A stretch of DNA of 64,000 nucleotides from Septoria linicola (Eukaryota; Ascomycota; Dothideomycetes; Mycosphaerellales; Mycosphaerellaceae). The notes under the pieces were generated by a model. The model was not told the DNA's origin and ran no database searches. It was given only the letters and a program-made list of their open reading frames with translations. The DNA lies in contig CP099424.1 in assembly GCA_024114885.1 (NCBI GenBank), positions 1,426,001-1,490,000 of the forward strand, given 5' to 3'. This document shows, in pieces, positions 53,936 to 64,000 of this stretch (within the stretch, counting starts at the first letter, position 1; every line of letters begins with the position of its first letter). The position numbers and the translations under genes are program-made.

Positions 53936-54737
53936 ATGTTCGATAGTGACTTGCGAGTTTCGACAAGAACAAAGTAGGTGCCATAGTGATCGCACATAAT
54001 CGTGCATTGACTGACGATGCAAAAGCACCATCGATGATCGTATCGTGACACTAAAGGTTGGCCCAGCACCTACCACAGACTTCTCTGTCCATGAAGGCAT
54101 TTTGACAGAGCACTCAACGTTCTTCCGTTCGGCGCTGGACAACAGGTGGCGCGAAGGACGTTCACGGGTCGTCGAAATGCCTGAGGACAGCGCAGATGTG
54201 GCCACTGCGTTTGTCGAGTGGCTATATTTTCGCAGAATTGCATCGAAGCCGGTGTTCCCACCACTGCTGCCGATGGACGATGGCGAGTACGCCTTTCTAG
54301 CCAGACTGTAAGCGAGTGAATTCCGATCGAGGTCGCTCAGTACTGACTCTTCGTACAGGTATGCTTTTGGAGAAAAGGTACAAGCAGATCCGTTCTGCGA
54401 CGACTGCCTTACTGCAATGGTACTGAAAACCGATGAGGTTGCCGAAGATGGCACAAGGACCTTTCCGAGCCATTCTGCTATCACGACTTTATACAACAGT
54501 ACACCCGGCGACTCACCAGCGAGGAGATTCGTTGTCGACATGTATGTTGATTTTGGGATGAATGCCTGGATACCGAGAGAACCCGATGTGAATCATCCCG
54601 AATTTCTGGCAGATCTTGTGCACGCCTTCATGGCAAATAGGCCTGATGGGCCTCAGCACAAGCAGACGAATTATCATCGCAGGCGCAAATGGCACAAACG
54701 AGAGCGCAGTCGAGAATTCTTGCAGCCGGCTGATTGA
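53936..54737 (+). CDS. BTB/POZ domain protein (array gene 4, intact)
   Basis: Three exons, 53936-53973, 54026-54307, 54359-54737; 232 aa. Exon 1 (MFDSDLRVSTRT) was inferred: its GTAGGT donor and the CAAAAG acceptor join in phase and give TIDDRIVTLKVG, which fits the BTB start. Core: TTDFSVHEGILTEHSTFFRSAL, VVEMPEDSADVATAFVEWLYF. The second intron splits the conserved L-YAFGEKVQ; then DPFCDDCLTAMV, AITTLYNSTPGDSPARRF, VVDMYVD and NHPEFLADLVHAFM. The C-terminus is basic (YHRRRKWHKRERSREF). An older, diverged array member: it has an extra intron and is 1.3 kb away from gene 3. Function unknown. Confidence 0.8.
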
Positions 54738-55376
54738 CCGCCTCAAATTCATTCGAGCAACCCATATTCATGCCCGAGACCTGAATGATCACGATGGACT
54801 GCCACCTGTAAGGGCTCGGACGCTGCAGCGCACTAAGACGGGGAGTTCCATTGACTCGGTATCCATAAATCGGTCACGAGCCGAAAACAAGGCCAGCATG
54901 ATTCGGACCAATGACCCGTAGTGGAAGATGCGTCGAGAAGAATGCATTGTCGCGCGTCAACTCGGGCAGCAATACCGTAGACGCCATTTCCGCTGCGTGG
55001 AAGGCGTTAGTGAATGGCATGGCGGTTTCGAAACCCAGGAAATGCATGCAATATGCACTGTGTGACATTGCTTTCCAAGCACCGATGCCCTAGTACTGCT
55101 GTGCGACGAGCCTGACGCCACCAACGTGTTTTATGTCATGCAGGCATAATGACTGCTGCAACATCCCGGCAGGATATTGGGCACCTCGTGGTCAAATGTG
55201 CATCTGTAATCTGGACAACATCAAATGCCGCACGAGTGTGAATTGCCCCGAGACAGCGGTGTATCTTCGTTGGAAAAGAGTGGTACTCAAAGCATGAGCT
55301 GTGTCACTATCTGTCTGGCAGTGGAGTTTGCAGCATCAAGCGTGGCATGATAGATTCCAACACTTGATAGCGATTA
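54738..55376. other. Intergenic region between convergent genes
   Basis: 640 bp between the 3' ends of BTB gene 4 and the Csm3-like gene. No feature recognised. Confidence 0.45.
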
Positions 55377-56363
55377 CTACCACATATCTCTCATGGCTTC
55401 CTCATCGTCGGCGAAGTCTCCGCTGCGATCATGCTGTACAGACGCAGTCGCCGACGCGCCCTTTTGCGGCTGAGAAGTCTGGGCCGCCATCAAAGCGTCC
55501 AGCTCATCTTCTTCAGGTTCTTCCTCAAAGGGCATGCTAGGTTTCTGCCTCTCATGGGGTTGCGGTGCTCCGGACACAGCAAGTAGGGCATCGAGCTCAT
55601 CCTCGTCGGGCTCATCGTCGAGGAAGGGTCCGGACATTCTCGGCTGAGCAGGGACCCTCGATCCAGCGCCATTTGAATCATTCCCAAGCAGCATCTCCAG
55701 CTCATCATCTTCTGGAGCGCCATGATCATCACGAGTGTGCGCGCCGTCTCCCGCATTTGGCGATGTGGACAGGTTGTCGCTGCCGCGCACCTCACCGGCT
55801 CCAGCCGCGTTCGACATTTCGACGTCTGGAGGTGGCGTGAGTTCCCTTCGGTTGGGCTTCGTGTCGTCTAGCCATGCCCTTCTTGTTACTTGCATGCGCT
55901 TGCTATGGCCGACCTTTTCAACCATTTTGACCGCGTCACGAAATTTGGCTCGAGGGTATAGATCGTCAAGCCAGAGCTGATATATATTCAACAAATTGGA
56001 GATGTCAGTAAACTCATGTCCTTTGCCACGAGTTTTGAGCTTCGATTTTGTGATCTTGCGCAGCTTCGGAATGCCCGCATCTGAAAGTAATCTGCAATAA
56101 GTCAGCAATGATGAAGTCGTGTGGACTGACAGCTACACGTGCCTGTTCTCGTCGAGTTTTGGAATCGGGACGCGTTTCTTCTTCACGTGGACTTCTTGAT
56201 CTTCATCTCGTGCCTGCTGTTGCTGTGCTGCATCTGAAGTGCCGTTGTCTTGGGGTAGATCCTGGAAGAATTCTTCGATTGCATTGTCATCGTCGAGCAG
56301 ACGATCTAGCTCATCCCGGCGTGCCGGCTCTGCCCTCGGGTTTGGCGATACTGCTGAAGGCAT
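55377..56363 (-). CDS. CSM3: Replication fork protection complex subunit Csm3/Swi3 (TIPIN-like)
   Basis: Two exons, 56137-56363 and 55377-56091 (45-bp intron; the first GT of GTGTAG is exonic), 313 aa. N-terminus acidic/helical (ELDRLLDDDNAIEEFFQDLP), then the Swi3 domain: KKKRVPIPKLDENR, LLSDAGIPKLRKITKSKLK, GKGHEFTDISNLLNIYQLWLDDLYPRAKF and VEKVGHSKRMQVTRRAWL. The C-terminal ~130 residues are acidic and repetitive, with two similar DEPDEDELDALLA / EEPEEDELDALMA motifs. With Tof1/Swi1 this protein stabilises stalled replication forks and supports checkpoint and sister cohesion in the nucleus. Family recognition is firm. Divergent to the THO1 gene. Confidence 0.92.
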
Positions 56364-56734
56364 GCTGTTGTATACTACTTCGTGCTGTGACAGCCGGAGT
56401 TCACGTTTGTGCTCTCGCGACTGGGAAGACGCGTTTTGAACGCGACTTCATGGGAAGGGACGTGCCGCGCCGAGGCCGGACTGGGATCGGCGAACACCAA
56501 CTTTCTTGAGATCGTGGCGACAACAAATACTGGACACACAAACACTTCCAACGACATCAGAAACTCCCTCACTCATCACAAATTGGGCAACCAGGCTCAT
56601 CACACTTGCATATCTCTGGAGCCACCACCTCTAGACGTGGCTGATGCCAGCGCGAGCTGCGGACGATAAGTGCCGGCGTATTGTACAGCAGCCGTACCGA
56701 ACGACATATAGAGGAGCACCGAGTCTTCAGCAAC
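56364..56734. promoter_or_regulatory. Shared upstream region of CSM3-like and THO1 genes
   Basis: 370 bp between two divergent housekeeping nuclear genes; both promoters must be here. Nothing more specific seen. Confidence 0.5.
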
Positions 56735-58672
56735 ATGGCAGTAGCCTCCGCTACTGAGTTGCAGCCAGTTGCGAGCATCACGAACAGGCTTCGCGACCTA
56801 CTGCAACAGGCGAAAGTGGAAAAACCGGAGAGCACAGTTGAGCCTGCACTTCCAGTATCTAGCTTGAGCGATAGTGTTGCAGCTCTTCATGATGACATCG
56901 ATCCCGGATATGATCAAGGCTATAGGTTTGCGGCCGTCGAGGCAGCTTCCAGGGAGATATTTTACTCCTTCGTCCACTCCACCAACATAGATGATCCGGC
57001 TTTTGGAGACGTCTGGAACCTCCTTGACATCGTGCTCATGTGTGGCGACAAAGGCAAATGTACGCCAGAACTGATTTGCTGGCTCCTGGAGGAGTTGTTG
57101 GATAGTCAGACAACAATCGGATGCCGCACAGTTTTCGATTATCTAGACTCACGACGCGAGCGGCTTGCACAGAAGGATTTCCACAAGAAGAATTTAGTGT
57201 TCCTCAGATCTTGTAACGAGCTCTTGAGACGACTCAGTCGAGCTGAGGACGCCATATTCTGTGGTAGAGTGTTCTTCTTCCTGTTCCAGACGTTTCCTCT
57301 GGGTGATAAAAGCTCTGTCAATCTGCGGGGCGAATTCCACGTCGAGAACACGACAAAATTCGATGTCGAAGATGGTGCGAACGACCAGATGCAAGTGGAT
57401 ACAGAACTTTCCGAGGCAACGTCGTTCTCTAAAGAAAACACACCGCAGCCTGTCCAGGCAGGCAAGCCAGGTAGCAAAGCTGTCCCGATCAAGCCACCGA
57501 AGAAGACAACAGAGGAGGCCATCCTATCAACGAATGAGCTTTATCCAATATTTTGGAGGCTGCAGCACGACTTCTCCGATCCAACGCGACTCTTCGAACG
57601 TGCCAATTTCGAGCTGTTCAAGAAAGGTCTGGCTAGCACGCTAATCAAGTTCAAGAAGACGCCTACTGTGGTGCAGACCAAAGCCGGCGAAGAAGACAAA
57701 CGTGGAACTAAACGAAAGTTGCACGAGAGTGGCAATAATGCGAGCAGTGATCATCTCTTGGACAACTACAATCCGAAGTACTTAACTAGCCGCGATCTCT
57801 TCGATCTGGAGCTCAGCGACCTCGCGTTCCAGCGGCATATTCTTGTGCAAGCAATGATCTTGATCGACTTTCTATTGTCCCTGACTGATAGAGTCAAGAA
57901 GCGTCTGGCTACGCTGACAGCTACCAATAAATCCCTCCTATACGCTTTCACTCTGAGTGAAGAGGACACGCAATGGGCATTGTCCACTCGTTCTGCGATC
58001 AGAGATGGACTCGAGTCAAGGGACGATGGCAGGCAATATTGCCGCATGGTCGAGACTGTGTTGACACGCGACAAGAACTGGGTCAGGTGGAAGGTCGAGA
58101 GCTGCCCATCAATTGTACGTGGGCCTGTCACCACGGAAGAGGAACTTCAAGCCAGGAAGAATGCTGCAACTTTCACCCGGCCGCGCCGTATTCCAGACAA
58201 GCCGCAGAGCACCATGGACCTTGTTTTCCTCGACGAGAGCAGTAGTGGTGGTCTAGATGCGCTCAAAGATGCCGCGCGTTTCACGACCCCTTCGATTGAG
58301 CAGCTTGTAGATCAGATCAAAATGGAGAAGCTCGATGCAGAGATGGCAATGACAGACGATGAGAAGACCAATATCGAGACTGCGATTATGAACGCCAAGT
58401 GGAGAGCACTTCGAGATGCTCGCGCTACGGAATTGGCGTTGCTGGACAAGGTAGAGAGTACGAAAGATTTGGAAGACATTCTCAGTGCACCCGATGCTTC
58501 CGCTGTTGAGGTCGAGTCCGCCGAGCATAATGGAGATGATCCCTCGACAAATCTTGCAGCCAGCGATTTGGCCGATGTCTCGGCGGTGACAGATGTCACG
58601 GCAGCCAAATCTGAACCTGTTCCGATTGCAGAAGCGGAGGACAAGGTTATGGGGGGTATAGAGACAAAGTGA
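56735..58672 (+). CDS. THO1: THO complex subunit 1 (Hpr1/THOC1)
   Basis: Intronless, 645 aa from ATG 56735 (MAVASATELQPVASITN). The efThoc1 domain spans most of it: DPAFGDVWNLLDIVLMCGD, LLEELLDSQTTIGCRTVFDYL, RSCNELLRRLSRAEDAIFCG followed by RVFFFLFQTFPLGDKSSVNL, then YPIFWRLQHDFSDPTRLF, FKKGLASTLIKFKKTP, NPKYLTSRDLFDLELSDLAFQ and KNWVRWKVESCPSI. The C-terminus is acidic and disordered. THO couples transcription elongation to mRNA export in the nucleus. The domain, order and length fit filamentous-fungal THOC1/Hpr1. Family call is strong; the symbol is descriptive. Confidence 0.9.
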   Translation: MAVASATELQPVASITNRLRDLLQQAKVEKPESTVEPALPVSSLSDSVAALHDDIDPGYDQGYRFAAVEAASREIFYSFVHSTNIDDPAFGDVWNLLDIVLMCGDKGKCTPELICWLLEELLDSQTTIGCRTVFDYLDSRRERLAQKDFHKKNLVFLRSCNELLRRLSRAEDAIFCGRVFFFLFQTFPLGDKSSVNLRGEFHVENTTKFDVEDGANDQMQVDTELSEATSFSKENTPQPVQAGKPGSKAVPIKPPKKTTEEAILSTNELYPIFWRLQHDFSDPTRLFERANFELFKKGLASTLIKFKKTPTVVQTKAGEEDKRGTKRKLHESGNNASSDHLLDNYNPKYLTSRDLFDLELSDLAFQRHILVQAMILIDFLLSLTDRVKKRLATLTATNKSLLYAFTLSEEDTQWALSTRSAIRDGLESRDDGRQYCRMVETVLTRDKNWVRWKVESCPSIVRGPVTTEEELQARKNAATFTRPRRIPDKPQSTMDLVFLDESSSGGLDALKDAARFTTPSIEQLVDQIKMEKLDAEMAMTDDEKTNIETAIMNAKWRALRDARATELALLDKVESTKDLEDILSAPDASAVEVESAEHNGDDPSTNLAASDLADVSAVTDVTAAKSEPVPIAEAEDKVMGGIETK

Positions 58673-60274
58673 TGATCAGCAAGACTCGTCTTGCATGTGC
58701 TCATGCTGCTCATCTCACAAAAAATGCCCTTTACAGAGCGGCCCGTTCTCCGTGCGCGACGATGAGGATCTTGCACACCACGATCTAATCGCTGTTAGTC
58801 TCCGCTGGTAGTCGAGCGCCTGGTAACGAATCAGCATTAGTGGCTGTTGGCGACAACTCAAATCGAGCCTAAGGCTTGCAGCCACGATACAGACGCAATC
58901 GTGGCTTTGAAGATAACTATTGGATCACATTCGATAGCTTCACGACAGCACAGCCATGTGGCGGCTTGTGCAGTCCACGAACAAGTAATGGTGCTCGAAA
59001 TCAGGGAGATGTTGATTCATTGTTATGCTCGTATGACACGGACAAATGGCAGCTCTTCTACATCATGTGCCATCGGCACCGACAATGCGACGATCACTTG
59101 GTTGTCGTCAAAGGTACGAATGGGGGCTCAAAAGGCAGATGGACACGGGGAGTGGTCGGTCGATCAGGCTAAAATAGGTAGTCTCGGGGCACTGCCCGCT
59201 TCTGGCATCTTGACTGTTGCTCACAGTGAGTCTGCATACACATTGCTGACCGACTCGTGCGCGCACATTGTTTTAATATATTGCATCAAAGTGTATGCCC
59301 GTTCATTGACCGGGCAATGGTACATATTTGAGATGGATTGCGGCACGTTAAGCTTCTTTTTAGGAGTCGTTTTAGAGGCAGGGCGATGACCCGTGAGGTT
59401 GGGTTGACAGACGGGATGGCTTGCGGAAGTGAAAAACCGCTTCCGCCAGCAAGTCTGCTTCAGGCAGCGTGCAAGGTCAACATTTGGCAAGGTGATTTGA
59501 ACTTTGCGACAAACGACTGCCATGAGGTGAGAGTTCGACAACACGATGATAGGGTTCTGCAGGATTACTCCACAGATCGTCGCTGGTCTCCAGCTCTCCT
59601 TCCTTGAAGCTTTCTTGGAGGTCGCTAGACGAACCACAACCACACTATTGTTCACGCGCCCGAATTTTTCTCTCAGCTCACATGATGAATGAAGACTTGC
59701 ACTGGACGTGCAGTCGGTGTGCTATATCCTCCACTACTGATTCCCGAAACCTACAGTCCCGGGCCGATATGATCATTGCCAGAGCCAAATTCGTCGTGTC
59801 GGCAATAAGCTTGGCTTGCAGGCCAACGGCTTTTCAACTGAATTATCGAGCCTTATGCCACAATGGGAGCATTGCGTACCACATTCAGCAATTCAGTTGG
59901 GCCTGAATAAATAGAATCTATGAACCGGGAAGCATGGCGCAGACGCGAATCACTCACTGATGAGAGTGCCCAATACTGGCCACGCCATGGCGATGAAGCT
60001 AGGCATTGTCATCAATGGCGGCCTTACTCTGTATTTCATCGTTCAGCTGCCTTCTGTCTGCAGACTGATCGGCGTACCAGTGGCAGCCCAAAGTCGACGT
60101 CAACGCCCCTGCCGCGTCTGGCGTCCTTTTTGGACGAAGCGCTGTCTTGGACTTTTCAAACAAGAGTGATCTAACCAAGTGTTCGCGTCAAAAGTCCGGA
60201 CGCAGGAAGCGCTTCCTCTAACGGTTGCATACAAGCGCTGGGCCGCTGGCAGGCGTCTGTGGTTGGCAACAGAG
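58673..60274. other. 1.6-kb stretch without a recognisable gene
   Basis: 3' flank of the THO1 gene and beyond. Open frames up to 180 codons (58847-59389) lack a coding look or splice partners. Nothing supported. Confidence 0.45.
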
Positions 60275-60940
60275 TTATGTTGTGCAGGGATGATCGTCGC
60301 GCTCGCTTGCGGAGCCCAAGTGGGTGTGCGCGACACACAACACACGCGTGCGGCAAGACATCAAACGCGTGGGTGAGAGCACAAGAGAAGCCATTCTGAA
60401 GTAGTGTTGCGGCTGTCGTCTGTTCAAGATAATGCGCCATACCGTGCTGCCGGCATTCCACCCCGTGGCACCCTTGTTCATGATGAGTTCGCGAAGCCCT
60501 TCGACCAGGGCCTGTGCTCCCAAGCGCCTCGGGAGGGATAATATTTGCTCAAACTCTGTCCTGTAGTCTTCGTGACGGCAGCTCCTCCCACGAACAACCA
60601 GCTTCAGGTTCTTCGGCAGATGATTTTGCATCAAAGGCACAACGAGCCAATAATGGGCCCGTTTCAGCTCTTTAGCGAAGCTATCCCTCCCGAGCATCAA
60701 ACCAAATCTCCGGTCTCTCAGCGTCATACACGAGATTGCAGGCAGCCAAGTGTCCGCTTCATGGGCGCCAACGACACTCACGTTCAACAGGGCCCAGCTT
60801 GATGGGAGAGACTGCGTTGGAAATGAGAAAATTCTACTCTGGCCAAGCGAGCATACGTCAAACGATAGACGTCTGAGGTTTTGGCCTACTGTATCACCCT
60901 TCCGAGGCGAGCATCGGTGCGAAGAGCGCCTCGTTTGCAC
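60275..60940 (-). CDS. Possible orphan gene or remnant
   Basis: A 222-codon open frame without an ATG at its 5' end; first internal ATGs are late (TLRDRRFGLMLG region). Part of it looks protein-like (NLRRLSFDVCSLGQSRIFSF, AKELKRAHYWLVVPLMQNHL, PKNLKLVVRGRSC, ALVEGLRELIMNKG), reminiscent of the C-terminal beta/alpha pattern of fungal 2EXR/F-box-like proteins. The last ~60 codons look random. It may be the last exon of a spliced gene starting to the right, or a decayed one. I could not find the upstream exon. Confidence 0.3.
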   Translation of the reverse strand: MQTRRSSHRCSPRKGDTVGQNLRRLSFDVCSLGQSRIFSFPTQSLPSSWALLNVSVVGAHEADTWLPAISCMTLRDRRFGLMLGRDSFAKELKRAHYWLVVPLMQNHLPKNLKLVVRGRSCRHEDYRTEFEQILSLPRRLGAQALVEGLRELIMNKGATGWNAGSTVWRIILNRRQPQHYFRMASLVLSPTRLMSCRTRVLCVAHTHLGSASERDDHPCTT

Positions 60941-62841
60941 GTGAAGTCCATGTGCCGCTCTGATGTCGGATCGGAACCAGGGCCAGCAGAATCAGTCGCG
61001 TTGCCTCTAGCATCTGGAAATGGCGAGAATCATGCTTTCTAGGCGTGGTTGCTGATCAGAACAAGCTCAAGATCATTTGACAGGCTACCTCACACTGAGC
61101 TAACAGAACCGAGCATACGAACCTCAGAGCATTATTGATGGACTGACCAGTGCAAGAAGCATGAATCATACTACTTACGTTTGCTGCCCAGATGCGGTAA
61201 CTGCAGCTTACCAGAGACTAGATTGCTTGTTGGCGCCTGAGTCTCTACCCCAGAATCGTCGCCCTGCCTTTGAACTCTGTGCACCCAGCAATATATTATA
61301 CTGTACAGCAGCTATCAAATCGGGTCGGGCCGTCCTGTTGAGCTCCCGATCTGGGAGGGCTCAAGATCTGAGGGCAAAGCCTCCGAAGGACGCAATCCTG
61401 GACCATCGTGCACAGCTCCGGTGGATCGTAGTCCCCGTGCGAACGCCCTCGACTAGGATGTAATGCGGCATCATCCATACTGATCTACCCGCCAGAACAT
61501 TGGCAACTTTTACGAATTGTTGGCGTCCTCGGAGAAGCCCATCTTGTCATCATGATAGCGCTCGTGACAGTGCCAGCTACGGGCCGGACGCGGCGTGATG
61601 GGCTACATGCTGCGGCGGCGGATGATCTAATACACGACGACAGCAGCAGACGTCTGTTGTCTTTCAGTTGCGGCAGCCACCCTGCAGGACTAGATGCCAC
61701 AGGAACACAGAGGCGGTCCACGGCGACTAGTCCCCGCAGCAGCCCATGCCATAGCTCGTCCACCCCTACTAGCACAACCGGGCTTCAACGGCCATCTCGC
61801 AGCCAACCACATGAAGTGAGCGTGCGTCCTGGCAGGGTACTTGGACGTGGGTGTCCACACGGTCCCCATCGGAGTCAAACTGCTGTCTAGCCTTGTCGGA
61901 GGGGTTAGACCCGCACCTTCAGTCTACAGTTGAGTGATCGCTACTACAGTCTAGGATCGTCTCGGCAAGATGGCGGACGTTTCTTCGTTTGTGGTTGACG
62001 ATGCTCTTCCGGTTGCTTAACCGCACGCTCGGTGCCTCCCGAGACTGCCTAAAGACCTACCTCGCCTGCCATTGCCCAGCACTTGTTGTTTGAGGTTCGA
62101 TGCTTGCATACACCAACTCACCGTCTCTGGATATCAAGATTAAGGAACGTGCCACAAGCTTGCTGTATCCGCCGACTCTTCGCACCTAATCATAACGCAA
62201 TCAATCGATCATCTATTTGCTTCAGCAAGATCCGACAGCAAGGCACTGGTCGCTGGGCTACGATAGGACTGCAGACTACCGGTCCTTTGTGGAGGCACAC
62301 CTTGTCGTCGCGAGCGCACTACCATTAGTTCAGACACCTACCCTGTACGACAGCCTCGAGCCTCGAACGCCTTCCAGCGGGTTCCACTCTTCTGCAAGTC
62401 CTTTACAGGTCCGATTCCCTGAAGTACCTGACAGGCTTGTAGTCAGCCACAATCCGCTTGGATTCTGCTACTGTTTCTTCACCAAAAAGACTTGCTATAC
62501 ACAGACACCTTTATTCAGCAACACTACGGATACGCAGCGGGCCGCGGACTTCTGTGTCAACTACAGCACATCTATCGTCACTCGTCCGGTGCTGACTGAT
62601 CTACGACGGTAATCGTCATTTTCTCGATTGGGTAGCGACTGAGACGCGAGGCTGTCAGAGACTCTGGGACTGGCGTTGGGTTCTGCTTGTTCATGTTGGC
62701 ATTGCTGTTTGTCGATGCTGTTCGAGCCTCGCTGCCGGTAGACGACGTTCCTCAGACAGCGGTCTGAATAAGACGGTCTAAATAACCGCAAGCGTGCGCG
62801 TGGCGAGGTAGGTGCGTCGATAGTACGAGAAACAGGCTGTC
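60941..62841. other. 1.9-kb region upstream of the homeobox gene
   Basis: No supported gene. Small open frames occur (for example plus strand 62217-62612). A branch-site/acceptor-like CTAAT...GCAG at about 62845-62856 hints that an upstream exon or a spliced 5' leader of the homeobox gene lies in this region. Long leaders are common in fungal developmental regulators. Confidence 0.45.
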
Positions 62842-64000
62842 ATGCTAATTGTGCAGCAGGGCGTTCGACTGGCCTCTCAAATGCTACAAGAACGATTCAA
62901 AGTGCCATTATCGCCGCCAAATTCCCCGCGTATGTCGGACGCAGTGACGAAGTCCAACGATTACCGGTACCAGCAGGCGCCGCAGCGCTTCGACCATGAC
63001 AGAGACCTTCGCGAAGCTGGACATGGCCAGCTGACTGCCTCGACCGAGTATGCACAACGCCAGTACTCGTCGGGCCAAAGACCATCCAATGTCTCCCATG
63101 CACCTTACGATGCTTCGGCTGAATCAAGTCCACGCGATCGCCTGACTCCTCGCTCGCCAGCTTCGATGTCTCGAGATCAGCTCGATGATGACGATGATCT
63201 GGTCGAGTTCGGAGGTGACGACCAGGACGAAGACGACGACAGCGAAAAGCCAGCTCTGACACCTCAAGAACTCCGTGCTCAGAAACGGAAAATGAAGCGA
63301 TTTAGGTCAGTCAACAGCTCTTGACGGTTTGACGCGGGCATCGATGCTAACGTGACGCAGACTCACACACAACCAAACTCGCTTCCTGATGAGTGAGTTC
63401 GCACGTCAGGCACATCCTGATGCGGCGCATCGTGAGCGCCTAGCAAGAGAGATACCTGGCCTATCCGCGCGACAAGTGCAGGTTTGGTTCCAGAATCGGT
63501 GAGTCGCATATCTTTCTAGTCAAGGGTCACCAAAACTGATGGCCGGAGCAGTCGTGCGAAGCTCAAGCGACTGACCAACGATGACCGCGAGCGAATGCTG
63601 AGATCAAGAGCTCTGCCGGCCGATTTCGACACGACTCAAGCGTTGCACTCCCCATTTGGTGCACAAGCTTCTTCCATGGGTGCATCAGTCTCTACCCTGG
63701 GAGCATATGGATATGGTGATAGCAGCGGCGTGCGGCCTCTCACGCTTGACACCTTGCGACGTGTCCCGGATTACGAACATTACAACCATCAATACTCTAG
63801 CCCGACCGGTGTGAGCCCTGCGTTGAGCGCATTTGGCTTCACACCACCACAGTCAGCCTCTGATCACCTCTCTCCTGGTTCTGTGGCCAGCAGTATGTCA
63901 CCGTATGTCCTGCAACACTCGGGCCCATACGATCGACGACCGCCGACTGGACTACCGACAGTCAGCCATTTATCGTACCCAGCGCAACAACAGCAGCTCC
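62842..64000 (+). CDS. Homeobox transcription factor, 3' end missing
   Basis: Three visible exons, 62842-63305, 63361-63498, 63552 to the window end (introns 55 and 53 bp). The homeodomain spans both junctions: LRAQKRKMKRFR, LTHNQTRFLMSEFARQAHPD, AAHRERLAREIPGLSARQVQVWFQNR, then RAKLKRL. Helix 3 is intact, including WFQNRRAK with Trp48, Phe49, Asn51 and Arg53. Before it lies an acidic block (DDDDDLVEFGGDDQDEDDD); after it a Ser/Pro/Gln-rich tail. This is a typical (non-TALE) fungal homeobox protein of the Hoy1/Pah1-like kind, often linked to conidiation. The start is uncertain: 62842 is the first ATG but overlaps an acceptor-like GCAG; other in-frame ATGs are at 62881 and 62932. The protein continues past the right edge. 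Confidence 0.85.

Noticed and set aside
53786..54541. 251-codon minus-strand open frame
   Set aside because: Overlaps BTB gene 4 in antisense and has no domain; BTB motifs on the plus strand are clear.
62217..62612. 131-codon frame upstream of the homeobox gene
   Set aside because: Random composition, no start context or splice partner; more likely part of a leader or promoter.

Overview
The window reads as nuclear DNA of a filamentous ascomycete. Most genes carry short GT-AG introns of about 45-75 nt with CTAAT/CTGAC-like branch sites. There is a full cell-wall alpha-1,3-glucan synthase, several fungal-only families (2EXR/F-box-like, BTB, EthD-like, Kre9/KNH-like), and one stretch with a TpA excess like that left by repeat-induced point mutation (RIP). 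By gene style I would guess a Dothideomycete (Capnodiales/Mycosphaerellales), but that is inference. Gene models were built by reading frames and splice sites by eye. There are no tRNA genes, rRNA, CRISPR arrays or intact transposons that I can see.

Left part (1-13.3 kb): a set of catabolic-looking genes. These are the start of an AMP-binding acyl-CoA ligase leaving the left edge, an SDR, an EthD-like alpha/beta-barrel protein, a peroxisomal (SKL) APH-type kinase like the N-terminal half of ACAD11, a PRISE-type SDR with a nonsense codon, an HSL-type alpha/beta hydrolase, a Ser/Thr-rich membrane protein and an ACAD10/11-type acyl-CoA dehydrogenase. Ligase + SDR + APH kinase + ACAD are the same enzyme types as the bacterial levulinate (lva) pathway, so this may be a fungal gene set for 4-hydroxy/4-keto acid (or lactone) breakdown.

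13.4-22.4 kb: an unusual J-domain/BTB fusion gene, then the seven-exon alpha-1,3-glucan synthase (about 2,363 aa). 22.4-26.2 kb is gene-poor. 26.2-36.1 kb holds uncharacterised nuclear, mitochondrial and membrane proteins, an F-box protein and a glutathione transferase. 36.6-43.5 kb holds a 2EXR-like protein, a secreted ten-cysteine protein, a frameshifted GNAT acetyltransferase, a TPR-like protein, a Ure2-type GST, another 2EXR-like protein and a zinc-finger-like nuclear protein. 43.8-49.8 kb is a divergent housekeeping pair: a Vnx1-type vacuolar cation/H+ exchanger and the proteasome ATPase Rpt6.

50.1-54.7 kb is a tandem array of four related BTB genes in different states: one frameshifted, one intact, one with a RIP-like 5' half carrying three TAG stops, one intact. 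55.4-58.7 kb is a divergent pair of Csm3/Swi3 (replication fork protection) and THO complex subunit 1. After a 4-kb gene-poor stretch, a homeobox transcription factor starts near 62.8 kb and runs off the right edge.
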